From: Sabellastarte sp. h YS-2021
Lineage: Eukaryota; Annelida; Polychaeta; Sabellida; Sabellidae
DNA: 64,000 bases
Reading direction: 5' to 3'
Assembly: GCA_964017235.1 (NCBI GenBank)
Contig: OZ024934.1
Span: 83,480,706 to 83,544,705 of the forward strand
In this document: piece after piece, positions 11,810 through 24,200 of the stretch
Layout of the letters: every line of letters starts with the position of its first letter
How positions within the stretch are numbered: position 1 is the first letter of the stretch
The notes under the pieces: generated by a model
The model's database searches: none
What the model was told of the DNA's origin: nothing
What the model saw: only the letters and a program-made list of their open reading frames with translations
Translations under genes and position numbers: made by a program

Positions 11810-12078
11810 AAAAAGAAGGAAGTGCTCATGGGAGCAATCTGATAGGTTCCCTAGGTCACGTGGCCAAGTCAGCAGGTGCGTGTTTACCCGCACCGGTACT
11901 ATATCACCGGCATTCCCTATGACCAGTACTCCGGATAGCCTTGTCTATCAGAATTTCACGGGTAATAGTTTTCAACTTTACTCCGGTTGGAAGCTTCCCG
12001 TGGTCAACCACCGGTAAAGCATATGGTTACAATAGGTAGGTATTGTAGATTGTAAAAGCTACATTTAAAATAAAATTT
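11810..12078 (-). repeat. Right inverted terminal repeat of DIRS element
   Basis: Mirror image of 4470-4735. It includes CCAACAAAAAGAAGGAAGTG, GGTCACGTGGCCAAG and the terminal GGTTACAATAGGTAGG block, ending AAAATAAAATTT at 12078. The arms differ by point changes and by the spacer nearest the end, so the two ends are not identical. Confidence 0.88.
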
Positions 12079-12113
12079 CTAAATTTGTACACGACCCGTG
12101 TATTTCCAGACAA

Positions 12114-12196
12114 ATTGCTGACACTCTGTAGGACCGAAAGCATTCTAATACCAAGGAACAAGAACATCCTGTGAAAAACATCAACTTGAAAAGAAC
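12114..12196 (+). promoter_or_regulatory. Galectin 1 5' untranslated region
   Basis: This stretch resembles the DNA just before the galectin 2 start (53060-53156): ATTGCT near the start, CTGTGAAAAA and GAACATGG / GGACATGG at the start codon. Purines at -3 and G at +4 favour initiation. Its first 62 bases (12114-12175) are repeated exactly at 13109-13170. The DIRS element ends only 35 bp upstream. Confidence 0.6.
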
Positions 12197-12268
12197 ATGG
12201 CTTTTATAGATGCACTACAACATTATTTTCAAAACACAATCTCAGATCCAGATGTAACTTCTGCTCCT
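12197..12268 (+). CDS. Galectin 1 exon 1
   Basis: Encodes 24 N-terminal residues beginning [12 protein letters not shown] and ending before a GTAAGTAT donor (phase 0). It was found by likeness to exon 1 of gene 2 (MAYMGAPPPYSQ...), which has the same donor sequence and phase and a similar upstream sequence. It is not alignable to the CRD fold itself and is likely a flexible N-terminal tail. Confidence 0.85.
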
Positions 12269-15200
12269 GTAAGTATATTTTTATTTTTCAATAGAAATTA
12301 GTTTCACAAAGGGACCAGACACTGTTCTGCTGCACAACGCAACTCTTAGGAGGCGATAATAGAATGTTGTGCATGGAATCAACAGGTGAACAGTCAATAT
12401 ACTGTTCTGTTTGGTTAAAGTCAAAGTTGGGATTTTATGTCCCATTCAACAGCCAGGGTCATATTGGGACAGGTTCTCAGCATTGCCACTTGTGGGAGAA
12501 CCGACAGAGACATGACAACCTATGGTGAGATGCCAAACTTGCTCATCACTAGGCAAACCAAGGACCTGTGTTCTGCTTGGTAAGTTGAAACAAGTTGACG
12601 AAGAAGTTCTTATTTACACTTGATATATGGCAATTGGGGTTTTAGTTAAATATCATCTAGAGATATAAGATAACAAGAACACTTGGAGAGAGTACACCTC
12701 TTCTAAAGCTCCAGTGCAAGTTCCACATATGTGCCACAGACTTTTCAACAGCCACAGCAGGAATACATCTTAACTATTCCAGAGACTCAGATGCAAGCAA
12801 GCCAGGTCGTCAGCCAATCAACTCAGCAGAGCCGAGGGGCACCCAAAGCACAGCAACAACTCAGTGGGCAGCTGACATCCTTCGTAGTTCTTCATGACCA
12901 ACAAGCTCGACTTTCAAGACCGCTTACCCTCAGGCTGACTCTGATGAAGCATTTCAACCCATCATCAGTTTCCTAAGCCACATGCAATGAATGTTCACAC
13001 AACATATAAGGACTCTGTAGCTTCTTTGGGAAACTAAAGCTACCAGCAGATCAACACACTCCAACTGTTTTCACCAAGTGTCCCACATCAACACGTAACC
13101 ACTCCTCCATTGCTGACACTCTGTAGGACCGAAAGCATTCTAATACCAAGGAACAAGAACATCCTGTGAAGTTCAAAGTTTCAATCACACACACCCAATC
13201 ATTCCTCAAACACACACAAAAAAACAAAACGAGGGAATGATTGGGTGTGTGTGATTGAAACTTTGAACTTAAGAAAAACAGATAATTTAAAAGATATTGA
13301 ACTTTGAAAAGAAAAATTACAACATAAAAATAAAATTGTCCAAAAACAATAATTGAAAGTTTTGAGACAGGCCAAAAATGAAACTTTCGCAAAAAAAGTC
13401 GGAAACACATTAAGTTATTTTGGAGAATGATTTTGACCTTTGGATCTGACCTTTTCAGTTTTGACCTTTGAAAAATTTGGAAGTTCTGAAAAGATTTCGA
13501 CATTTTAGAAGGTTTGGAACTTAGAAATATCTTACAGATTTGCTAGAAACAAAGAAATATTTATCTTTTAAGGTTTACAAATATGGATTTTCAATGTTGG
13601 ACATTTTTACAGAACTCGTGTTGAGGGACTTGTGATTTGGTTTGAAATAGTGTTGAAACTTGGTTGAAATATATTGGATTTTTTGGGTAAATTTGTTAGA
13701 AGTCACACAAGCTCAAATAAAAGTTCTTTGAACTCAGATCTTGCCCAGCCAATGCTGATGTTTGTCCTCCCTTGAAGGATTACTGTAGTTGTCATCTGGC
13801 ACATACACCACCTGTTCATTTTGAAAGGCCGCTACATCATTTGCTAGGGTTGCTCCACCCTGGTGTGTCCTGAGCAGGTTTAGCAACACCACACATGTAA
13901 AAACAATGTCTCTGACAAGTTCAGCCTTTGCTCCATGGTGACCAGTAGTACCTTGAACCTTCCCACTAATATTCCAAAAGCATTCTCCACCACCCTCCTG
14001 CCTCTGGAGATCCTGTAGTTTGTTATTCTCTCTTCCCCTGTGAGTCATCTTCTGCTGTAGGCTTTCACCATCCATGGCATCAAGGTGAAGCTTTCATCAC
14101 CCAACAAGAAATAGTGCAACTTTGGCCCATCTCCCCCAGTGGTTCAGGTGGCAGAAGTACAAAGGTGCTATCTTCAATCTTCTCCCACAAATTGCTTTGG
14201 TTAAAAATATGTGTATCTGATGAAGATCCACTTGATCCTGCATTTACCCAGAGAAATCTGTATTCTGCGTCGACCAGGCCTAGCAGCACCAGGGAAAAGA
14301 AGCCCTTGTAGTTGTAATAGTCACGCCCAGATTTCTTTGGCTTCTTCATGGCAATATGTTTCCTGTCTAGTGCACCTACAACACGGAGAACATTCCATCT
14401 GGTTCTGAACTTCTTGTCCACCTTTTTTTCAGCCTTCAGGGTCAAACACACTTCCTGGAAATCATCAAGGATAATTTGGCAGACCTGGGGGACTAATTTA
14501 CAAATGGGGTTTGGCTAACCAGGTAGTGATACTGCAAGGACATGTAGGTTTTTCTTGTTGCCAGGTGTCTCAGTGTTATTGCCAGTTTCAATCCAACATC
14601 TAAGGGCTTCCTAAAATTGGTGACTGATTTCTTGATATGGTGGTGTATGCATTCTTAAATGAAGTAAAAACAGGCAGGTGGCATCCGGACAAAATTCTGG
14701 TAAAATTCCACCACTTTTTGGAATAATAATAAGTGTAAAAACTTCAATAATTCCCTTGCATAAAAAATATTGCAAATATTAAAAGGGGAGATTTCAAGCA
14801 TAATAATCCACCACTGGGTGGACACTAATCAAAATTACAGTCCAACTGACAATTTAATGTACCACTCAAGCATTTTGTTTTAGCCTTTGTGCTACACTAA
14901 ACTGCCAATTGGACTGTAAATTCTGCAGAATGTCTACTCAGTGATGGTTTATTATACACTTATCCACCACTGGTTGGACACCATGCAGAATTATACTCCG
15001 ATTGACAATTCAGAACCACTCAGGCTTTTTTTCCTGCCAGTGTGGTACATTAAACTGCCAATCGAACTGTAAATTCTACAGAATGTCCAGCCAGTGATGG
15101 ATTATTATTATTACTATAGTAAGCTACATGGAGCCATGATAGGGCAGTGGTAACACTTGACTCTCACCTGTAAGATTCAAACCCTAGACCCTAAAATTGA

Positions 15201-18200
15201 TAGTTTACTGGTGGTCGGCAGTTCACAGTGCAGAACCTTGATCAATTGTTTACCTCTGCTCCCCTCAAAACTATCCATCGTGATATGACCTATACATTAA
15301 AACCCCATGTAAGATAAAAAAAACAATTATGAGAAATTAACAGTATTATATCGACTGAAAATAGCAAGCTACCTAAAATATAACCATTTAACATGTAGCT
15401 ACTCTTTCTGATAGAACAAAAAAAAATAATGAACAACGTTTACTGTGAAATTAGTGTGAATTCTTTTCTTTCTTTGAATGAGAGGCCCTAAGTGATGTCA
15501 TTTCTGAATCTAGTATTGTTCAGGGTATAATGGTATAAACCTCTGTCTAGAAAAAAGAGTGTTTTTCAGGTTTTTTTATCCTAAAATTGAAAAAGAAAAA
15601 AATGTAAAAAACAAAATGCTAAAAATTTGTAAAAATAAAAAAAAAACAATTGTTTTCATCAATACTACATTCTGAAATGGTATCACTGAGGCTTTCATTC
15701 AAGGAAGGAAAAGAATCAACTAACAGCAGGTTTTACAAGTTTTTGTACGGTAAATTGAATACCAATATTAAAAGCTAATTTAATTTGAAATGTTCAAAGC
15801 AAAAGTATAATAACATACAGTCAAGACAATAAAAGATTGTCTATCTATTTGAATCTTTCTGCATAAACTGATATAGAATTTGTCGCATTATTACAGTTTC
15901 CTTAAATGGAATACCTATATTAAAGCCTACTGTAATTTGAAAAGTTAAAAGCAAAAACATATTACCAAACATCAATAAAGAATACTGTTGTACAAGTTAT
16001 AACTGTACAGGTATAATTTTTGTACAAGTTATACAAAATTTGAAAAAGATTTGTACAAGTTATAACTTGTACAACTCAGCAGTACAAGTTATAACTTGTA
16101 CAAGATTTTGTACAAGTTATAACTTGTGCAAAATCCCAACTTGTGCATGACATATATATATATACCATTAATTGTGAATGATGTGCCTGTTGAGGCCAAA
16201 TTATATAGAAGAGTCAATAAGTTTATGTGTAATGTGTCAGCTAGCACTAATTTGTGTGTAACACTGTGTACTAAAATGGTTATATATGGCAGTTGTTCTA
16301 ATATATCTAAAACTCCAAATCATATTATCTACCATACTATTGTATCAATGAAAGTAATGTGTGATTCTAAATGTCAACTTTTAAAAGTAGTGAGAGATCA
16401 TAATACAATTAATGAAGAAGGCTTAAAACATGTAGAAAATATTAAAGATTTGTTATATATGAGGGTCTTTAAAAATGGATTTACTGCTGAAGAAATAAAT
16501 GCCATGTTAAATTTCGTGTGTACCACCTGAGACACTAACTCATGTTTTATGTAGTTTATGCAACTTCCCTGTATATTTTTATGTATAATTTGGTTACTTT
16601 ATTCATCTGTATTACTATGTGTGTTTTTATTTGTTCTTCTTTGTGTAATTAACCAACATCTATCAACTTTGTGCTTTGATAAATAAATAAATGGGCAAAT
16701 AAATAAATTATGTTTAAATTACACTTTCATGTGGTGCAATTATTGGGCTAAGTATTGTACAAGCATGTAATAAAAAAAGATTCTTTTCTTTCCCACCAAT
16801 CAGACCTACTGACACGACCATGTCATATTAGAAATGGGGATATCAGACTACTTTTATTAGAAGCGTGAATCAGTTTATGGGTCTGATTTTGGTGAATTTT
16901 TTACTTTGAACCTGAATAACACAAAGAGTATTTCATATATTTTCAATGTTAATACCTCAAATAATAGGTGTGTTATCCCTTTATTACTGTGCCAAATATT
17001 AATTCCCCAATATTTATGCAAATATTAAAAATATTACTTTTTCTGTCTCTAATTGACCAAAAGCCTTGAATCAGTTTTTGGGTGTATTTGGAAAAAAAAT
17101 GTCACACTTGACTGAACCCCCAGCTGTTTCAAGTTCACTATATATAGACTGTAACACAAGGACACTGACCAAATTTTGAGCCTATTTTGGCAAGTATTTT
17201 GTGTAGTGGTGTGTCTTCAAGTACTTCAATTATAAAAAAATTGTGTGTTGGCTGTATAATTACAAATGTAAACATATATTTATGTTTGGGTGTTTTATTA
17301 GAACATTTTTATTTTTCTGTTCATCACTTTTAATAAAGTTTAACAGTCTGGGGAAATAGCATTGGACAACATTACATAGAGAACTTGCATTGTAAGTTAT
17401 AGTAATGTGCAAGACAAATAAGTAAGAGGGATAAAATGTATGCAAAGTATCAAAACAAGGCAATATCGAATCATTAATTGGTAAACTAAAAGTTGTGAAG
17501 CTTTAAAATTTATTAATTGAAGTATTGTTGTCAATGGAAATAACGGTTAGGTAGAATTACCTATAACCAGAGTACTTGGGAGAGTGCATACCTCTGTCAA
17601 TGCATGTAATAATAAGTAAATAGATAAATCTAAGTTATTTTTTTTGTGTCCGAATGATAATCCAGATCACTAAAAGTTTAACAGGATCTAAGGTGGACAC
17701 ATCCTCTGATTTCTGTTTAGGAAGATCCAACTAGTAGTATTTACAATATCCTGCTAATGACAAGCAAACAAAGAGACAAGCAGACAGTTATAAAAATATT
17801 TATTTGGGTTTTTACATCGCTTTCAACACTGTAACATTGGTCATATCACGACGAGTAGTTGGAAGGGAAGAGGAAACAAGTACATATAATTGGTCAAGCT
17901 TCTGTACTGTAAACTGCTGGCCAAGGGCAAGCCACTTACGTGCTTGAAGTCCAGCCAGGATTCGAACTCTGATCTCAGAGGTGGGACGCAAGTGTGTTAC
18001 CACTGTGCCTCCATGGCCCCCGTTATAAAAATGATACCTCCTTGGTGGAGGTAATAATCAGTTGCAGCAATCTATATATCATTGTCATGAGAGAAATATG
18101 TTTGAAATATTACAGTAGAAAACATTTTGACAGAGTCAAGGTCAAAGGTCAGACTAAGGTCACAGTATGACATTGCACATCTATAACCCCTAACCTATAC

Positions 18201-21200
18201 CCCTATCAAGTGTCAACATCCTTGGTAACATCTAACAGATTCTGAGATACAGGCCAGACAAGATATTTGCCTCTGCCCACCTGCCCACCCATCCATTCAC
18301 ATGTCAACACAGCTAGTTGCCATGGGAAAAACAATACCTGCATTTGGATAATTTGAAATCATGATTTGGTCAGTCCTAAGTGACCACAGATAACAGTACA
18401 TATGTAAATCTCTGAAGTGATAAGTGAAGTATAACATTTTCTTCCAAAATAGACCCATACACTGATCACAGGGTTTTCAGCAAAAAGAAACAAAAAGTCA
18501 ATGTGTTTAATATTTCTACAAATATTTAGAAAATGACATCTGGTACAATGATAAAGGGATAACATCTGAACTATCACCATGAAAACAAATGAAATACTGG
18601 ATGTGTTATTAAGTTTTGAACTAAAAAAGATACCAAAATTAGACCCATGAACTGATCATTACTTCCACCAAAAAACACTTCATATTCTAGAAATATAAAC
18701 ATGCAGAGACACTACTTCACATTTGAAATTGGTAAAACAGCCTCATTATTTGATTACTGACCACATATAATAATGCCATATATGGTACACTTCATATAGT
18801 TGAAGTATTCAGTCAGTGTTTACCTTTTTTTCAAAATAGACCCAAAAACTGATTCAAGGGTTTTGGTCAATTAGAGATAGAAAAAGTAGTATTTTTAATA
18901 TTTGCATAAATATTAGGGGATGAATATTTGGCATAGTAATAAAGGGATAACACACCTATTATTTGAGGTATTAACATTTAAAATATATGAAATACTCTTT
19001 GTGTTATTCAGGTTCAAAGTCAAAAATTCACCAAAATTAGACCCATAAATTGATTAACGCTTCTACCAAAGCAAAGCAAAGCCACGTGTATTGCTGATGT
19101 AAACATGACAAATATTATGCTATGATAAGTTACCTTAATATGTCTTAACGTAATAGTTTTACCACATCACACACTAACTAGTAAAACAAGAGTTTGGTAT
19201 GCTAGACTAATTATACAGGTTGCCATTTATTTTTTCACAAAATAGTGTACAATTATGATACCATTATTGGTTAAATAAGTTGACAATATAATGTAATTTG
19301 ATATTAATTGACATCAAAAGTTTTGTTTGATATTTACTTTTACAATTTTTGATTTGTTTAATATTTATTAAAGTAGGGGCCCCTTTTGAAAATTTGATTT
19401 TTTAAGTCATTCTTTTTTATCACTGAGTCTCCTTAGTTAAGGATTAAAGAAGATTCAAATATATAATTGGTTTTAGGACTGTCACAAAAATTTCTTCCAT
19501 TTTAGATTGATTCTGATCCAAAATTAAAATGTTCCTGATATTGTGTAGCATCATGTCCTGGTTTATCTTCAGAGTCCAGGATACAAGGTTCACAAGAATT
19601 TATTTCTTGATATTCTATAAATATCTTTTGACATGCTTTTATGAACTCCTCCCACTCCTGAAAATCAAGGGAAATGCCTTCACTAGTGGGGTATGTCTTC
19701 TCCAATGTGGATTTCCATAGCCGAATAGATACAGTCTTGTAAGAACTGTTACATGAGACCAAAAATCCTGATCCAATATGATATTGACACAGAACATTCG
19801 TATTACCATTGAGAGTCTTCTTAATTGCCCCACGTACAAATGCAATGTAATTTAGAATCACCACTATTTTAGGAGCATTCAGCTGAATCCCCTCATTAGT
19901 AACCTTGCCATTGCCCCACTCTTGGAGATGGATATTCTCAACGCCTTTTGGGCCATTCAATGTAAGGTACTTTGTCCCACCTAAGTGGAAAGACCTTTGA
20001 ATTGGCTCAGTATTCATATTTTGCTCAATAACACCTTGCTCTCTCAGTGGTTTGCATGGAAGAATTGACAGATATGAATCACTTGTATCATAGCTATTGC
20101 AGGCAAGAGCTGCTCACTTCTTCAAATTAGGAACAGCACTATTTTGTTTCTTACTTCCACTCTGACCAGCCTCAGCTATTGTTTCCTATTAATATTATAG
20201 GTATTCTGAAAAATATAATAATAATAGGTATTCTCAGATCAGGAGAAAAATATTTTTAAAATATTAAAAAATATATTTCTTGGTAGGATTTGAACCTGGG
20301 ACCTTCAGATCATGTCTTCTTTGTGTGTGAATTATGTTTCTACTTTCAGTTTCACTCCTTCTTTTTTAACACCCCAATATTAAATAACAAACCAAAAACA
20401 GACAAAAACCAAGAGTACTGCTGCAGTAGTTATCTCTCACCTTAGGATCAGTAATGGGAGATATAACACCTTTGAGTAAGATGACCCCACTTGAAATTAA
20501 AGAAAGGGTCAAAGGTCAAATTCAACACTTGGAAAAAAGTCTCAGGCCATGACTGTCTATGAGTTGTTTTCATATTCTAAACCCCTATAGGAGCAATGAA
20601 GAGTGAGATATAAGGCCTTTATAATAAGATAACCCAATTTGACAGTGAACATGTGATATGGCAACCATTTTGTTTTTAAAACAAGGTTAAAAATTACTAT
20701 TATGCTAGCTTTTCTAGCTATATATCTTTTGTGTAAAACTTGATGAAGCTAGCTGTAATATTTCAAGGTTTGGAACATCGTAGTGATTTTTCAAACAATC
20801 GACTATGGTGGCCATTTTGTTTTTCAAAATGAGGGCAAAATTTTGCACAGACATATTTTCATAGCCATAAACATTCCAGTCATGATTGTTTTCAGATTTT
20901 ACGCTATTATTTTTTTTTGTAATGTCTCGGCTCTCACTCTTATTCACTGGGAAATGTGAAAAAAGTGTTAACATTGAATACAAATTTTTTTTAAGTCACC
21001 AGATGAGATTTGAAACCAAAACCTCCTACTCGTGAGTCACACACCTTAATCACTACACCAAGTTGACATTTTGTTAAGCTGGAGTAAGTGGTTGTAAAGC
21101 TAACTATTTTTTTTTTAATTTCTACATTTATTAAAATACATGATGTATCAAGAAAAAAATGTTTTTTAAACTTTGCATATCATTAATATATGTATACAAA

Positions 21201-24200
21201 AAATACACAAATTTATATTGTGGAGAAAAAATAAAGTTAAAAAAAAATTAAATTTTTCTTTAAAAAAAGCTTTTCGAAATATGTTTATTTAAAATATATC
21301 TTACCATTACTTGTCCTGGGGTATGTCTTTACTCTTCAAAGTTTGGACCTTAAATGAACTTGAGAGCTCTCACCTCTGATTGCAGTATTTAGTCTGTCAC
21401 CTCTAAGAACTCCAAGTCTCCTGGCTTGTGACATCCTTCATGATGTCATAAAAAAATCAATACTATGATGATGTCATAATGAAGTCACGTGTAACATCAC
21501 GCATGATGTCATACAAGATGGTGGAGGGCAATAATAGGGGATTTTAGGGAACTTTGTCAGAAAATATCTTGGGGTGGGGTACCCAATACTCAGAATTAAG
21601 TGACCCCTCAATTTTTAACCCATTCTTTTATCATTTTATACATAAAACACCATTTTTACTATAAATTCACCCTGATGGAGCTTGTTATCTGGCATCATTA
21701 TAATCATTATTTGTTATTGTTATTATTCTGCATGGATACCATATCTTCATATTTAACCCCCACATTGTTATCGTTTCCACCTGTCAATCATCGTGATGTC
21801 ACTGGTCATGTGACTGGTCAAGGATTCCCCCTAGGCTCCACCCACTACCTGTCAATCATCAGTCACCTGACTGATGACGTCACTGGTCATGTGACTGGTC
21901 AAGGGATTCCCCTAGGCTCCGCCCACTACCTGCCAATCATCGGTCATGTGACTGGTCAAGGGATCCCCCCAGGCTCCGCCCACTACTTGTCCATCACCCG
22001 TCATGTGACTGATGACGTCACTAAGCCCCGCCCACTCCACAGTCACATGACCCGTTGCTACGGTCACGTGACTAAATACTGCAATCTGATTGGCTCGCAC
22101 TATAGTATTAGGACTATTCTTCTGACACAGACAAACACGGTTGGTTGTAGAAACAATTAAACTATGTATGCGCGGACTCTGTATCAGCGATTCAATCACA
22201 AAAATAGCCTCAAATAAAGGATGAAGGCCGAAGGCACAGCATAAGTAGTTTATTTCTATTATAAAACGTCTGTTAATTAGGTCTTTTCACAAAGCTTTCT
22301 GTTTATTGGTTATTTTAGCCTTTTAAAAATTTATTTTCGAGATTAGATTCTACAACCATGTTCGTAGATTGGAACAGCGTCCATTCGTTTCTCTATAAAG
22401 TACTCTCATGAAATGCGCTGATGCATATTCGTCGATTGTGCAGGTGTCCATTTTATAATATGTAGCCACTGGATTTGAACAGAATTATGAAATACTGTAT
22501 TAGTAGCAATTTTCAGTACATATTCAGTTCAGCTAATTTTAGTATTAGCAGTAATTTATAATTATAGCATTAGTAAATTATTAACAGTACAAGGCACTAC
22601 GCCATTTTTTTATGTAAAATTGATAGTTATTATAAGAATCTGTTAAAATCAATACACAACTGTAAAAAGTCACTGTATTTTAAAGTTACAAGTTCACTAA
22701 ATCTAAGTAAATGGTGGGCGTCCCAGACAGAGGCATCCCACTAGTTTAACCACCAGGCAGGTTTGGGTAATAGGTCATATACAAAGGTCAAAGGTCATAT
22801 CAGACAGTACTGAGTACAAATCTTGCATGAATCATAATATGTATATATATGAATATTGCAGCAACTAAAATGGATCCCTCCACCCCTGCCTATAAACCGT
22901 AACACAAAAGCCACATTGGATCAACTATAACTGTCCACGATTTCTATATTGACAGTCCAAACCAGGCGGCTATCCAATGCAAGACAGGGCACTCACCAAA
23001 CACGCCCTGTTCAATTGGGAATCACAAGAGACCACTTTTACAAATAACTCTATACCCAGAGAGCCAGCTGAGTCCAGATCTGCAATAATCTCTACAGAAG
23101 ACACTCCATAAAAAGGAGAGGGAGTGAGGGGTTATAAAAGTGTATTTGATTGTATTGTATATTTATGCTCAGCACAATATCTCCATATACTACAGGACTC
23201 AAACAGCTATTTAACAAACCCGACTGCACAAGTACAGCCCCAACTCACAAGTAACTGACATTCCCTTAACTGGAAGATAGAGGCTCAAGGATGACCATTT
23301 ATCAACGTCCTTGAGGTTCTTTAGCCTGCCACTGGGGATAGGACTAAATGACAGAGGACCACTAAGTATCTGCCTGTACCTGGGTTTGAACCACGTCCTC
23401 TGAGTTCCTAGACAAGTGTGTTACCCACTAGGCCACAGTGGCAGAAAAGACTGCTTTACTCTTCAGTTTGCTACAACTTAATGAGGAGGTTTCCCAGGAA
23501 TTCTATGACATGCACAGAATTCCCTCCTTCTAGTATTCTGTAATCAATCAATTCAAATTCTATTGACTATCACCTAGCAAGTCCGCTAAGTGCATTAGCT
23601 ATCACCATGTGATTACTACCCCCATGCATCAGACTGGTAACCAGTTCTGATTTAAGGTTGGTTCCGGACTGACCGGGACAATGCCCACACACTGCCCCCG
23701 ACAATACCTGTACATTCACTAAAATCCTCACAAACTCAGTTTGACGTCCTGTTTAAAATCCAATTTACAAATTCGAACAGCCCCCCAGTATTGTCACTTG
23801 TTCGAAGGTTAAATCCACACAGAGGTGAGAGCACATGATTATATACCACACTTGTGGCAATGCTGAGGACCTGTCATTAAATTACCCTGTTTATTGGAAT
23901 GTCAAAATTACTCGAGTTATGTTTGTTATAAATTATTACATCCAAACTCATTTTTAGCATGAATTTTAAGCAGCATACATGCCCCTGTTATGATGAGAAG
24001 TGTTTATTTCATTATAAAATGAAAGTGAAACTGGTTTATCTTTTGCAGCCCGTACCCTATGTAAGCCCATTAAATCCACTGTCACATGGATACAGGATCA
24101 CCATCACTGGACAGGTTTTACCCAATGCAAACAGGTAACAATATAATTTCTATTAGGGGCCATTATATATTGTGAAATTAATATTGTCATCTTTGTTATT

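Larger units (their letters stand above)
4470..12078 (+). mobile_element. DIRS-type tyrosine-recombinase retrotransposon, decayed
   Basis: A 7.6-kb element with inverted terminal repeats (about 4470-4735 and 11810-12078), an internal complementary region (11643-11744) and the domain order gag, reverse transcriptase, RNase H, tyrosine recombinase on the plus strand. DIRS elements replicate through RNA to a circular DNA that the recombinase integrates, and they make no target-site duplication; none is seen here. The outer ends were placed where the internal complementary region stops matching. All ORFs carry frameshifts or stops and RT is interrupted by a hAT insertion, so this copy is not autonomous. 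It lies upstream of galectin exon 1, between the promoter-like block and the 5' UTR. Confidence 0.9.

Noticed and set aside
13051..13503. 150-codon minus-strand ORF
   Set aside because: It runs through the perfect hairpin and the 62-bp copy in AT-rich intron DNA; the product resembles hydrophobic low-complexity translation.
15988..16131. Possible CRISPR-like array
   Set aside because: Repeats are irregularly spaced palindromes without unique spacers of constant length, in an animal genome.
17798..18021. Functional tRNA gene on the minus strand
   Set aside because: A and B boxes are present, but the cloverleaf is not complete and the segment has a SINE body, tail and target duplication.
21600..22160. 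186-codon plus-strand ORF with repeated [19 protein letters not shown] peptide
   Set aside because: It follows the tandem DNA repeat exactly and contains no domain; the opposite strand is open too. Periodicity explains it.
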